This document shows, piece by piece, positions 16,463 to 24,682 of a stretch of 64,000 nt of DNA. Every line of letters begins with the position of its first letter. Position 1 is the first letter of the stretch. The notes beneath the pieces were generated by a model. It was not told the DNA's origin and made no database searches. It saw only the letters and a program-made list of their open reading frames with translations. Position numbers and translations under genes: made by a program. This DNA is from Fabrea salina (Eukaryota; Ciliophora; Heterotrichea; Heterotrichida; Fabreidae), in contig JALIHJ010000007.1 in assembly GCA_022984795.1 (NCBI GenBank), forward strand, positions 62,001 through 126,000. The letters are read 5' to 3'.

Positions 16463-17131
16463 ATGGAGTCGAGTTCCAAACTCTCACAAACCGAACCCAA
16501 AAGGGACAGATGGGGACTACTCAGGAACGTAATTAAAGCTGTGGCTCTTTTCAAGCAACAAGAAGTGTACTCGCACTCAGACATCGAACCCATTATCCAA
16601 GACATCAAGCAGATTCCTACTGACAAAGCTTATCGCGAACGCCAACAACAACTAAACCAAAAAAGCCCCTTCAACGTAGCTATTAAAGACTTACGACGCG
16701 AACAAGCTTTGTTTTCAGCAGCTGAAAGAGGGAACTCCCAAGACATAGAAACAATCAAATACCAGTTCCAAGAAGACCCCTACAAAGACTTAAGGGGGCC
16801 TTCCCACCCTTTAGGACTCCTCAACAAAAAGAACCACAAAGGAGAAACCCTGCTTTACGTGGCAAGTCGCAACGGGAACTTAAACATGCTGAAACTCTTG
16901 CTAGAGTTACAAGCCGACCCAAAGATCCTCTGTGAAGTAGACAACGAAGAAGAGTCCTGCTTAGAAGTTGCTGCTAGGTGGGGCCACCACAGCTCTGTAG
17001 AAGAGCTTTTGAAACTAACTTGGCCTACTCAAACTCTAAAAAGTGCTTATCTAAAATGCTACCAACGAGCAATACAAACCCAACTCAAAAAAGCTATCAA
17101 AAATAACCGTAAATGCTGTACTCTGATATAA
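16463..17131 (+). CDS. Ankyrin-repeat protein with C-terminal CAAX-like box
   Basis: This is a 222-aa protein. The N-terminal ~80 residues are charged and helical (RDRWGLLRNVIKAVALFKQQ). Ankyrin-type repeats follow at ~85-190: EQALFSAAERGNSQDIETI, KGETLLYVASRNGNLNMLKL and EESCLEVAARWGHHSSVEEL. The C-terminus is KNNRKCCTLI, a CaaX-type end; Ile/Leu at X favours geranylgeranylation. With the preceding Cys (possible palmitoylation) and basic residues, this predicts membrane attachment. Client proteins are unknown. It is convergent with the Trf4-like gene, 33 bp apart. Confidence 0.75.
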   Translation: MESSSKLSQTEPKRDRWGLLRNVIKAVALFKQQEVYSHSDIEPIIQDIKQIPTDKAYRERQQQLNQKSPFNVAIKDLRREQALFSAAERGNSQDIETIKYQFQEDPYKDLRGPSHPLGLLNKKNHKGETLLYVASRNGNLNMLKLLLELQADPKILCEVDNEEESCLEVAARWGHHSSVEELLKLTWPTQTLKSAYLKCYQRAIQTQLKKAIKNNRKCCTLI

Positions 17132-17164
17132 TTGTCTATAGGAAAATTTAATATAAGGCTATCC

Positions 17165-19681
17165 TTAACTAATCCTAACTTTAAAAATCTCACTGAGGAT
17201 ACTTTTCTTCCCTTTACTGAGTAACAGAGAAGTTTGCTCGTGGGCCCAAGCAAAAACTTGGAGCACCCTTTCAATGTTAAAAGAAGATCTAGTTGTGTTG
17301 TTTCTGGAATTCACAGGGTCAAGTGTAACTACTCCTTCCGAAGCACTCAACTCAAAAAACGGCCTGAATAACTCTTACTTAGAACTCCCTGGACTGATTC
17401 CTTGAGTTTTGGGGTCGAACTTTGTTCCGTAAAAGCACAAAAAGTCTAGCAAAAGCTCCCCTAAGTCCTCTTTTTGCTTTTCAAGACTCTCCAAAAAGGC
17501 CACTATCCACAAAGTCAGACTGTACGAACTCAGCCCTCCTTTGTAAGCGCTGTTTAAGTCGTGACTGTACAGAAGTTTCTTAAGCACTAAGCCTAAGTAC
17601 TGGACTTGGGGGTGGCTTTCCATAAGCTCACAAGTTTTCAAAAGCGACTTAATGCCCATGTGTGTTCCAGGCTTTCCGTCCACTGAGTCATCAAAGGTGA
17701 CGTCCGCCTTGATGATTTCGTTGCCAGTTCCTGCACAGTAGAAGCTGTGGAACTCTAACTTCACAACCGGAACTGTGGCTGTGCTGATACAGCTTACGTT
17801 TAACACCCACCCACAGCCTTCCAAGATGCTACCTAATTGCAGACAAGCCATTTGTATGAGTTCCCGGCAGCCTAAGTTAGTGTTGCAGATGCTGATGTCT
17901 ATGTCACTGACTTCAAGTGCTAGGCCTGACCCGTAAGAGCCATAAATCTGTACTTGTGATGTGGGAAAAAGCGAGGTCACGACTTCGTTTAGTTTGTAAA
18001 GAAAAACTTCTATGATGGGTTGTTTAATAGAAATGTTGTTGAGTACTGAGTTGCTGAAAACAATGATTTCTTGGTGCAAGCGTTCGGTTTTGGAAGACAA
18101 ACTAGACAAGAGAGGGGGGAACTCTGATTCGTTCAACACAGCTGAAGCAGAAGAAGTTACCTTTTGCCACTGAGCTTCAGGTCCGGGTTTGTTTTCCTTT
18201 TTGAAGGGTCTTTTGGGCTTTGTTTGGTTGTTGGGTTTTTTGTTTGTTCTTCTGTAGTTCTTTTTGGGTTCTTTTCTGGGTTTTCTGTTTTTTTTGAAGT
18301 TGACTGTTTGGAACTGGCCTTCGTGGGTTTTTTCAACAGCATCCTGGAGTTTAATAGGGGGTTCTTGTATGTTTGAAATCAAGTTGTTCATGACGCTTTG
18401 AAGCAGTTCTTGAACTACTTGGTCTTCTACAGCTGCAATGCTTTTTTCAGACTCTTCTTTAGCTTTGCTAGAAGAGTTTGTGCTTTCAGACCGAACTGAG
18501 GTGCTGCTGAGGTCTCTGGGTTTTTTCCTTTTGGACTTAGAGTGTTTTTGTTCTTCTTCGTAGATAAGCAGTAGTTCCTCTGCGTTTTTCTGAGTGTAGG
18601 CAACTTTAATGCTTTCAAGCACTTTTCTGGCAACTAAGTCCAAAATAGTCACAGCTCTGTCTAGCGGCGAAGCACTTAAAAACTCAATGAACTTCTGAGG
18701 ACTTTCTTGGTTTAGTTTTTCCAGAATCAACTGCACGCTTTTGTTCGACTGGAAGTATTGGATTTTGTTGCGCGAACTTGCTGAGTACAGTCCTGCTACT
18801 TGCGCAGCGTAGCTTGAAAGTATCCCTGGGCCTAAAGGGTTCAGTCCTGGAAACCCAAACTGGCTGAAAACAGGAATAGTTGGGCTTTTTTTCGAAAGCT
18901 CTTGTTTGAGCTCAAGAAACTTGTAGCTGAGTTGTTCTGTGTTGCCTACTATTTGGGTTTTTGTGTCTCTTGGCAAGTTGCCGAAAAACTCAACTAGGTT
19001 TTTCTGCAAGGAGTTTTGGGTTTTGGAACTCCAGTAAGCTTCCCAAACAGCCCTTTCTAAACTAGCGCAAATCCAAGCCCCTAAGGTGTTGAAGTTTGTA
19101 GGTGCCATCCAAGGCGGGTACTCCACCAACCACTTTTTAAGAGAAGAGTCCCAAAAAGCCCTGCAGGGCACCTTGAAAGCTCTGTTGTGTGAAACCTGGC
19201 CAAGAAGACTCAAAAAGTAGTTTAAGTCCTTAAGTTCTTCTTCAATAGTAATGGTGTCCTGGTACTCCTCTGTGTCTGTGAGTCTAACTAACCCCTGGAG
19301 TTTCTTTTCAGCACTGAACTTAGGGTCTCCAGGAGTCACTACTTCTAGATTTTTCCGACGGCAGTAAAACATGTGCTCAAAATTGTCTTCTTCAGTCAGT
19401 CCTGGAATCAAAGCAAAGTCGAACTCGCCATGCGCGAGTTCTCGGAGGTACATTTGCCTCAAAATAGAAACCAACAAAGGGTTGTGGAGGTAAAGGTCCG
19501 AAAGCAAATACTTAGAGTGCATCCAAGAAAGGACTCCTTTGGAGTGGGATGCATCATCAGGTCTTTGCTGGGCCACACGCTGCATCTCAATAAGGTAGCC
19601 TCTCTTAGTTTTTTTCTTGAGAGTAGATTCACCCGCACTCAGCATTGCTTTAGTACTGTCTGGACTGTATAAAGTTACCAT
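17165..19681 (-). CDS. Trf4/PAPD-type noncanonical nucleotidyltransferase with long novel N-terminus (one 15-nt intron)
   Basis: Two exons give ~833 aa. The nucleotidyltransferase core (~560-830) has IYGSYGSGLALEVSDIDISI (GS ... DxD catalytic pair). A third acidic position lies in IIKADVTFDDSVDG. The central domain LGLVLKKLLYSHDLNSAYKG leads to SYSLTLWIVAFLE. Splicing at 17364-17378 adds the family C-terminal signature EGVVTLDPVNSRNNTTRSSF, which a single-frame reading loses. The first ~400 residues (e.g. SDLYLHNPLLVSILRQMYLR) match no family I know. They are joined to the core by a Lys/Arg/Asn-rich disordered region. It is likely a poly(A) or poly(U) polymerase acting in nuclear RNA surveillance. 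Confidence 0.88.
17364..17378 (-). other. 15-nt intron near the 3' end of the Trf4-like gene
   Basis: The sense strand reads GTAAGAGTTATTCAG, A at position 10. It joins ISPGSSK to PFFELSASEG and so to the conserved C-terminal NTP-transferase motif. The unspliced frame stops at the TAA that overlaps the 5' splice site. Confidence 0.93.
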
Positions 19682-19691
19682 TTATAAAAAT

Positions 19692-21605
19692 TTATGACTT
19701 TATTATTTCCTTGACCTTTGCTTGGATGCGTGAAGACGAGATTCCGAACATGTCCAGAAGCTCTTCGGGTTTTCCGCTGCGAGGCACTTCCTTGACGTAG
19801 AGTCCGTGGATTTTGAAGTCGTGGGTTGCCATAGCTGCACTCACTGCTTCAAAAATGCCTCCTTCTTGGTAGTGGTCTTCCACTGTAAGTATGTTTTTGC
19901 AGTCGTAGCCGCACTTTATAAGAGTAGTCACGTCTAAAGGCTTTACACTGAACAAGTCAACTACTCGCACTGAAATGCCTTCTTGTTGGAGTTCTTCGTA
20001 AGCAGACAAAGCTTCGTGCAAAGTCACTCCAGCTCCGATCACACAGACTTTGTCTTCTCCAGACTCTTTCAGAACTACTGACTTGCCTGCTGAGAAGTCT
20101 GTATCGTTGGGGTAGATAATCTTGGTGGCTGGTCTTGAAGTGCGGATGTAAGCTACTCCGTTGTGGTTAGCTGCAAGTTCAACTGCTCTGTAAGCACTCA
20201 CTGCGTCAGAGGGGTACAGCACTAAGCTTCCAGGAATAGTTCTGAACATAGCAACGTCTTCTAAACCCATTTGGCTTCCTCCGTCTTCGCCAATGCTTAC
20301 TCCGCAGTGACTGCCAGCAAACTTAACGTTGCCGAAGCTCAACCCACACATTCTAATGTGGTCGAATCCCCTTGAAAAGAAAGCAGCAAAAGCCGAAACA
20401 AAAGGCACTCTTTTTCTGCAGGACAAACCTAAAGCTACTCCTATCATGTTTTGTTCTGCAATGAAGCACTCAACGAACCTTTGAGGAAAGGCCTTTTGGA
20501 ACACAATAGCCATAGTTGAGTTTTTGGTGTCCCCGTCGAGGGAAACTACTCTTTCGTCAACTCCCAAAGCTTTCAAAGCGTCTCCGTAAGCGTTGCGGGT
20601 GGCAACTGCAGTGTCTGTGGGGTAGGAGGGGGGTTCTATGGTGTAAACAGACTCAGGCTTGGCTTCGTCTGATTCTTGTGGGGGCAGTGGGGCTATTTCT
20701 TCGACAGAACTGTCTAGTTTGGACCTGAGGTGTGTAAGTATTTCCTCAGTTTTGTCTCCTAAAGGCTTTCCATGCCAGTTCAGTTCGTTTTCTATTCCCA
20801 AGAAATCCTTTCCTTTGAAAGTTTTGGCCAAAATAACTGAAGGTTTTCCTTTGAGTTCCCGAGCATTGTCTAAAGCGTATATGATGCTTGTAAGGTCGTG
20901 CCCGTCAATGTTTATGGCGTTCAAACCAAAGGCTTCCATTTTAGCCTTGTAAAACCCTATTTCGTGCTCGAACATAGTAGGGTCGCTCTGGCCTAATCGG
21001 TTGACGTCAACAATCACACACAAGTTGTCTAACTCGTAGTGAGAAGCAAAGTGCAAGGCTTCCCAAACAGAGCCCTCAGCACACTCGCCGTCTCCCAAAA
21101 TAGTGTAGACTCTGTTTTCTTTGCCTTCTAAATGCTTGATGCTGTAAGCCATTCCGCAGGCCACTGAAATTCCTTGTCCAAGAGAACCTGTGGCTACGTC
21201 TACGAAGTCCAGACGAGGAGTAGGGTGCCCTTCCAACAAAGAGTCCAGTTTCCTCAAAGTTTTAAGGTCCTCCACAGGAAACAGTCCTGCCTCCGCCCAA
21301 GCAGCATACAAAATAGGGGCGGCATGGCCCTTGCTTAGCACGAGTTTGTCGTTGTTTAGGTTAGCAGGGTCCTTCACGAAGTAGTGCATCCCACTGGGGT
21401 CAAAGAACAACACTGAGAAGATCTCAGAGATTGAGGAGCAGGTTGTGGGATGGCCAGACCCTGCGGCACTAGTGGATTCTATGGAGTGAATCCTCAGCTT
21501 AGTAGCCATGTTGGCAAGGGCTGGGAAGTTGTGGGCTTCTTGGAGTTCACGTCTTTTTTTAGGAGTGATGTTGTCTAGCTCTCTGGACCTTGTTCTCTTC
21601 GCCAT
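19692..21605 (-). CDS. Transketolase
   Basis: I chose MAKRTRSRELDNITPKKRRE (ATG at 21603-21605); a longer in-frame start would add 12 residues. The 637-aa length is typical. Thiamine-diphosphate domain: SGHPTTCSSISEIFSVLFFD, LSKGHAAPILYAAWAEAGLF, the GDG motif ILGDGECAEGSVWEALHF, and NRLGQSDP. Pyrimidine domain: FIAEQNMIGVALGLSCRKRV with catalytic Glu, and SHCGVSIGEDGGSQMGLED. The C-terminal domain ends VPRSGKPEELLDMFGIS. It transfers two-carbon units in the non-oxidative pentose phosphate pathway. The basic N-terminal ~20 residues are unusual and could be a localisation signal. Tandem, 10 bp behind the Trf4-like start. Confidence 0.97.
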   Translation of the reverse strand: MAKRTRSRELDNITPKKRRELQEAHNFPALANMATKLRIHSIESTSAAGSGHPTTCSSISEIFSVLFFDPSGMHYFVKDPANLNNDKLVLSKGHAAPILYAAWAEAGLFPVEDLKTLRKLDSLLEGHPTPRLDFVDVATGSLGQGISVACGMAYSIKHLEGKENRVYTILGDGECAEGSVWEALHFASHYELDNLCVIVDVNRLGQSDPTMFEHEIGFYKAKMEAFGLNAINIDGHDLTSIIYALDNARELKGKPSVILAKTFKGKDFLGIENELNWHGKPLGDKTEEILTHLRSKLDSSVEEIAPLPPQESDEAKPESVYTIEPPSYPTDTAVATRNAYGDALKALGVDERVVSLDGDTKNSTMAIVFQKAFPQRFVECFIAEQNMIGVALGLSCRKRVPFVSAFAAFFSRGFDHIRMCGLSFGNVKFAGSHCGVSIGEDGGSQMGLEDVAMFRTIPGSLVLYPSDAVSAYRAVELAANHNGVAYIRTSRPATKIIYPNDTDFSAGKSVVLKESGEDKVCVIGAGVTLHEALSAYEELQQEGISVRVVDLFSVKPLDVTTLIKCGYDCKNILTVEDHYQEGGIFEAVSAAMATHDFKIHGLYVKEVPRSGKPEELLDMFGISSSRIQAKVKEIIKS

Positions 21606-21811
21606 TAAAATATATGTCTGAAAATTAAAAACTTGAGCCACACTAGCTTTACCTATGAATAATTCTTGAGTTAGAACTTTCTAGAAACTAGCTGCAGTTA
21701 TTTCTGAGTTACAATTGATTCACTCAACCGCAAAACTCTAAAATAACGTTTAATTTCTTTCCTTTTTTAAATTGTTCTAGAAAACCGCTTTATTTATCAA
21801 TTAAACAGGGA

Positions 21812-22837
21812 TTAATTACTTTCTTGGATCACTTCTAAGTGGTTTGGAATTTGGTAAGACTTACGCTTGGCACTGTGGTTATTTATATAAGGAGAAGCAG
21901 GTTCGCTGTGTATTTTGTACCAGTTGTTTGGACAGTTCTGTATTCCGTGGCACTCACAGTTTGTGTTTGTAGGTGAGTTTAAGTTGTGGTTCTCTTCAGC
22001 AGTGTTAGCTCTGTTGTACTTTTGAGTACCGTTGTGGGGTTGCATGCGGGATATGCTTTTTTTGGTACTAAAAGCTCCAAGCATCAAAATGGTTTTAAGT
22101 TGTTTTCTGCGGATCCTCATGGTTTTTTCGCGTTTGTAGCTTTTCCAGTGTTTTGATATAGTTCTGGCAGCTTCTTCTTCGAGGTTTTCTCTGATTTCAG
22201 TGAAGTACTTGTAGTTCTTGTCAAGGATTGCTTTGGAGTTCTCAAAGGCTACTTTCCTTCTAGCTAGGAAGCCCCTTACTAGTTTCTGGCACTTAAGCAC
22301 GGCTGAGAGTTTCTCGTTTAATTCTAGTTTTTCTAGTTTTCTTTTGTAGCTGGCTTTCCAGGCCTCTTGAATAACTTTGGCAGAGTTGTGCATGAGGGCT
22401 TGCTCTTTCTTCAGGAGGATCATGACTCTAGCTCTTCTCCACCAGTTAGATATTTTTAAAGCTGCTCTGGTTTGTTCGCGTTGCTCTTCAATGGCTTTGG
22501 CTTTCTGCCTCAGTTCTTCTATGCTTAAAGCGGCTTTTTGGTAAAAACTGAATTTTACGTTGTATTTCTGTTCTAATTCTGCGGTTTGGGTTTCTTTAAC
22601 TTTGCGGTTCTGAAGTCTGTTAGTTATTTCTAAACGGGCTGAGTTAAGAGCGTCTAGTTTGGTCCGTAAAGAACTGTTTCTTGCTGTGGGAGTTAAGGAT
22701 TGCAACCTCTTAGGATCTTTTTTAAAAGAAAACAGAGACTTAGGCTTGGCAAACTCGCCTGAAGAGTTAAGCTGTAAGTTTTTGCGCCTTGAAGTAGTGT
22801 TTATTTGTCTCGGAAGAATTCCTTGGTTCTTATTCAT
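21812..22837 (-). CDS. IQ-motif (calmodulin/centrin-binding) protein
   Basis: This is a 341-aa protein. It is helical and basic, with successive IQ-like motifs in the middle: ISNWWRRARVMILLKKEQ, AKVIQEAWKASYKRKLEKLE, VLKCQKLVRGFLARRKVAFE and ARTISKHWKSYKREKTMRIR (~residues 128-245). The third best fits IQxxxRGxxxR. The N-terminus has TPTARNSSLRTKLDALNSAR. The tail is Asn/His-rich with a Cys-His cluster (NCECHGIQNC). It probably binds calmodulin or centrin at cytoskeletal sites. The specific family is not recognised. It is 26 bp downstream of the Tim44-like gene, in tandem. Confidence 0.72.
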   Translation of the reverse strand: MNKNQGILPRQINTTSRRKNLQLNSSGEFAKPKSLFSFKKDPKRLQSLTPTARNSSLRTKLDALNSARLEITNRLQNRKVKETQTAELEQKYNVKFSFYQKAALSIEELRQKAKAIEEQREQTRAALKISNWWRRARVMILLKKEQALMHNSAKVIQEAWKASYKRKLEKLELNEKLSAVLKCQKLVRGFLARRKVAFENSKAILDKNYKYFTEIRENLEEEAARTISKHWKSYKREKTMRIRRKQLKTILMLGAFSTKKSISRMQPHNGTQKYNRANTAEENHNLNSPTNTNCECHGIQNCPNNWYKIHSEPASPYINNHSAKRKSYQIPNHLEVIQESN

Positions 22838-22863
22838 TTTTTCAACAAACTTTCTTAATTATA

Positions 22864-23763
22864 TTACTTGTTTTTTATTAAGGGATTTCCGTTCATAAAT
22901 CCGTCCACGTCAACTATTGTGAACTGTCCTGCAATTCCTTGGAAGCAGTTGCTGAGGAACTTCTTTTTCTTGCTAGTGAGATTCAGAAGACTAATCACCC
23001 AACTAGGCATGTACTCCATGCACTCTAGCCTGATGCAGTGGAACTCCTTTTCACTAGGGTCTGGACTGCCCTCTACCAGTTGGTCGTCCTTGTAAACTTG
23101 CAGTTTGTAGGTGCTAGAAATCGCAACGTCCATGACTATGTAGTCAATGCGGTATTTGTTGAGCAAAGTAAAGAGCCGCTTGAGTGTGGAGTAGTGGGCT
23201 TGGTAGTCCCCTGTTTCGTTTAAGTGTTTGAAGTTAGTGTTCAGGAACTCAGAGAAGTTTTCGGGTGGGTCTTGAACTCGTTCTTCTGGTGCAAAAGAAA
23301 TGTCAGTGAATTCGAACTCTTCTTTTTGCAGGGGAAACAAACTAAGCTTTTCGTAGTAACTCAGAGGAAAGTTGAGGTTTCTGAAAGGCAACACAGACCC
23401 TTTGATGCTTTGGGTCTTTACTAAAAAGGCTTCAGTCTCTTCGATGGAACCTGAGCTTCTAAAAGAGTACCCTTGTTCTCTGTAGTTCTTGCAAATTTCT
23501 AGTACTTTTTTATACAAGTTGAACTCAACTAGGTCTTTAAGGTCGTCTTCCTGTCCCGAACTGATCTTTTCAATTATAGTTTCGTAAGCCTTGAGGAACC
23601 CTGGATGGAGATTTTTGTCAGTGATCTGAGAAACTAAGCTTTGGTTCTGGACAAGGTCCCTAGGGCTTTTAGAGTAAAACTGGAAAGGGAAGTCAATCAG
23701 CTTCTGAACAAGCTCCTTTTTGTTTTCGTGGTAAGGATACCCTCCAAAAAGTTTCAATCTCAT
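22864..23763 (-). CDS. Tim44/mL45-like domain protein, probably mitochondrial
   Basis: This is a 299-aa protein. The segment FLKAYETIIEKISSGQEDDL followed by KDLVEFNLYKKVLEI resembles the Tim44-like helical start (A-x2-ML-x4-G-D-x-L-x2-LV). Later strands YIVMDVAISSTYKLQVYKDD, LVEGSPDPSEKEFHCIRLEC and the ending FTIVDVDGFMNG recall the NTF2-like beta sheet of the Tim44 and mitoribosomal mL45 families. The N-terminus (MRLKLFGGYPYHENKKELVQ) is basic. A role in inner-membrane import or mitoribosome tethering is inference. An unrelated NTF2-like protein is the alternative. Confidence 0.5.
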   Translation of the reverse strand: MRLKLFGGYPYHENKKELVQKLIDFPFQFYSKSPRDLVQNQSLVSQITDKNLHPGFLKAYETIIEKISSGQEDDLKDLVEFNLYKKVLEICKNYREQGYSFRSSGSIEETEAFLVKTQSIKGSVLPFRNLNFPLSYYEKLSLFPLQKEEFEFTDISFAPEERVQDPPENFSEFLNTNFKHLNETGDYQAHYSTLKRLFTLLNKYRIDYIVMDVAISSTYKLQVYKDDQLVEGSPDPSEKEFHCIRLECMEYMPSWVISLLNLTSKKKKFLSNCFQGIAGQFTIVDVDGFMNGNPLIKNK

Positions 23764-23770
23764 ATTTATA

Positions 23771-24550
23771 TTAGATATTGTTGTTACTGGGCAAAGCAGG
23801 AGTTGCGCTTACTAGGTCAAAGTCAAACTCGTAAGCAGGAGTCTCTTCTAGTGAAAAAGGTTGTTCGATTTGGGGAGGAGGTGGAGGAGTGACCTGGTTC
23901 TCACTTCTGGGAGCGCGTGGTTTCATGTCTCCTTCCCGTATGTAGTGAGTGCGTTCGTGGGCAGATAAGTTGCTTGACTGAGTGAACCTTTTCATGCAGC
24001 CTGGGAAAGTGCACTGGTAAGGCTTCTCGCCAGTGTGGATTCGCAGGTGGGTCTTTAGATTGAAGTCCAAACTAAACCGCTTGTGGCAGAAGTCGCACCT
24101 GTAAGGCTTTTCGCCAGTATGCACAAGCATATGGCGTCGGAGTTTGGAGTTGTCAAGGAATTTCCTTCCACACTCCTCAACGGGACACGTGAACGAATTT
24201 GTGAGTTTTTTAAAATGAGAGGACTTTTTAGTGCCAGAAGTCTGTGAATGCTTGTTTTGGTGCTTCCGCAAAGAAGACAAGTCTGTAAATTCTTTTTCGC
24301 AGTTAGGGTAGTTGCACGGGTAAGTAGTATGTTGCATTTGATTTTTGGGTGGTCTAATTGGTTCGTCAGTGACTTTGTAGCCGCCAGGAACTTTTTGAAT
24401 ATGGACAGAAACAGGTTTGGGTTTTTGGTAGGGTTTGGTCTTCTTTAGGATTTGGTCTATTTTGGGGTAGTCTATTTCACTCAGCGTCTTCAGTGAAAGT
24501 CGGATTTTAAAGTTGTTGGGTGAAGAAATAGAAGAGTTAATTTCTGCCAT
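23771..24550 (-). CDS. Four-finger C2H2 zinc-finger transcription factor (YY1/REX1-like fingers)
   Basis: This is a 259-aa protein. Four C2H2 fingers lie at ~76-210: YPCNYPNCEKEFTDLSSLRK, FTCPVEECGRKFLDNSKLRR, YRCDFCHKRFSLDFNLKTHL and YQCTFPGCMKRFTQSSNLSA. Linkers between fingers 2-3 and 3-4 are canonical TGEKPY. The Cx4C spacing in three fingers resembles YY1/REX1. The N-terminal ~75 residues are basic and the C-terminus is Pro/Glu-rich (VTPPPPPQIEQPF), a possible activation region. It is a sequence-specific DNA-binding protein. Tandem with the Tim44-like gene, 7 bp between them. Confidence 0.9.
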   Translation of the reverse strand: MAEINSSISSPNNFKIRLSLKTLSEIDYPKIDQILKKTKPYQKPKPVSVHIQKVPGGYKVTDEPIRPPKNQMQHTTYPCNYPNCEKEFTDLSSLRKHQNKHSQTSGTKKSSHFKKLTNSFTCPVEECGRKFLDNSKLRRHMLVHTGEKPYRCDFCHKRFSLDFNLKTHLRIHTGEKPYQCTFPGCMKRFTQSSNLSAHERTHYIREGDMKPRAPRSENQVTPPPPPQIEQPFSLEETPAYEFDFDLVSATPALPSNNNI

Positions 24551-24682
24551 ATTTCTGATTACTTATTAGGGGGCGGGCATTGGTTGCTTAGTTTAATTCT
24601 TATAGTGCTAGGTTTAAGTAGCTGCCATTTCTTTTGGAACTAGCAAACATGCTTAAAATAGGGAACCTCATATTAGTTAGAT

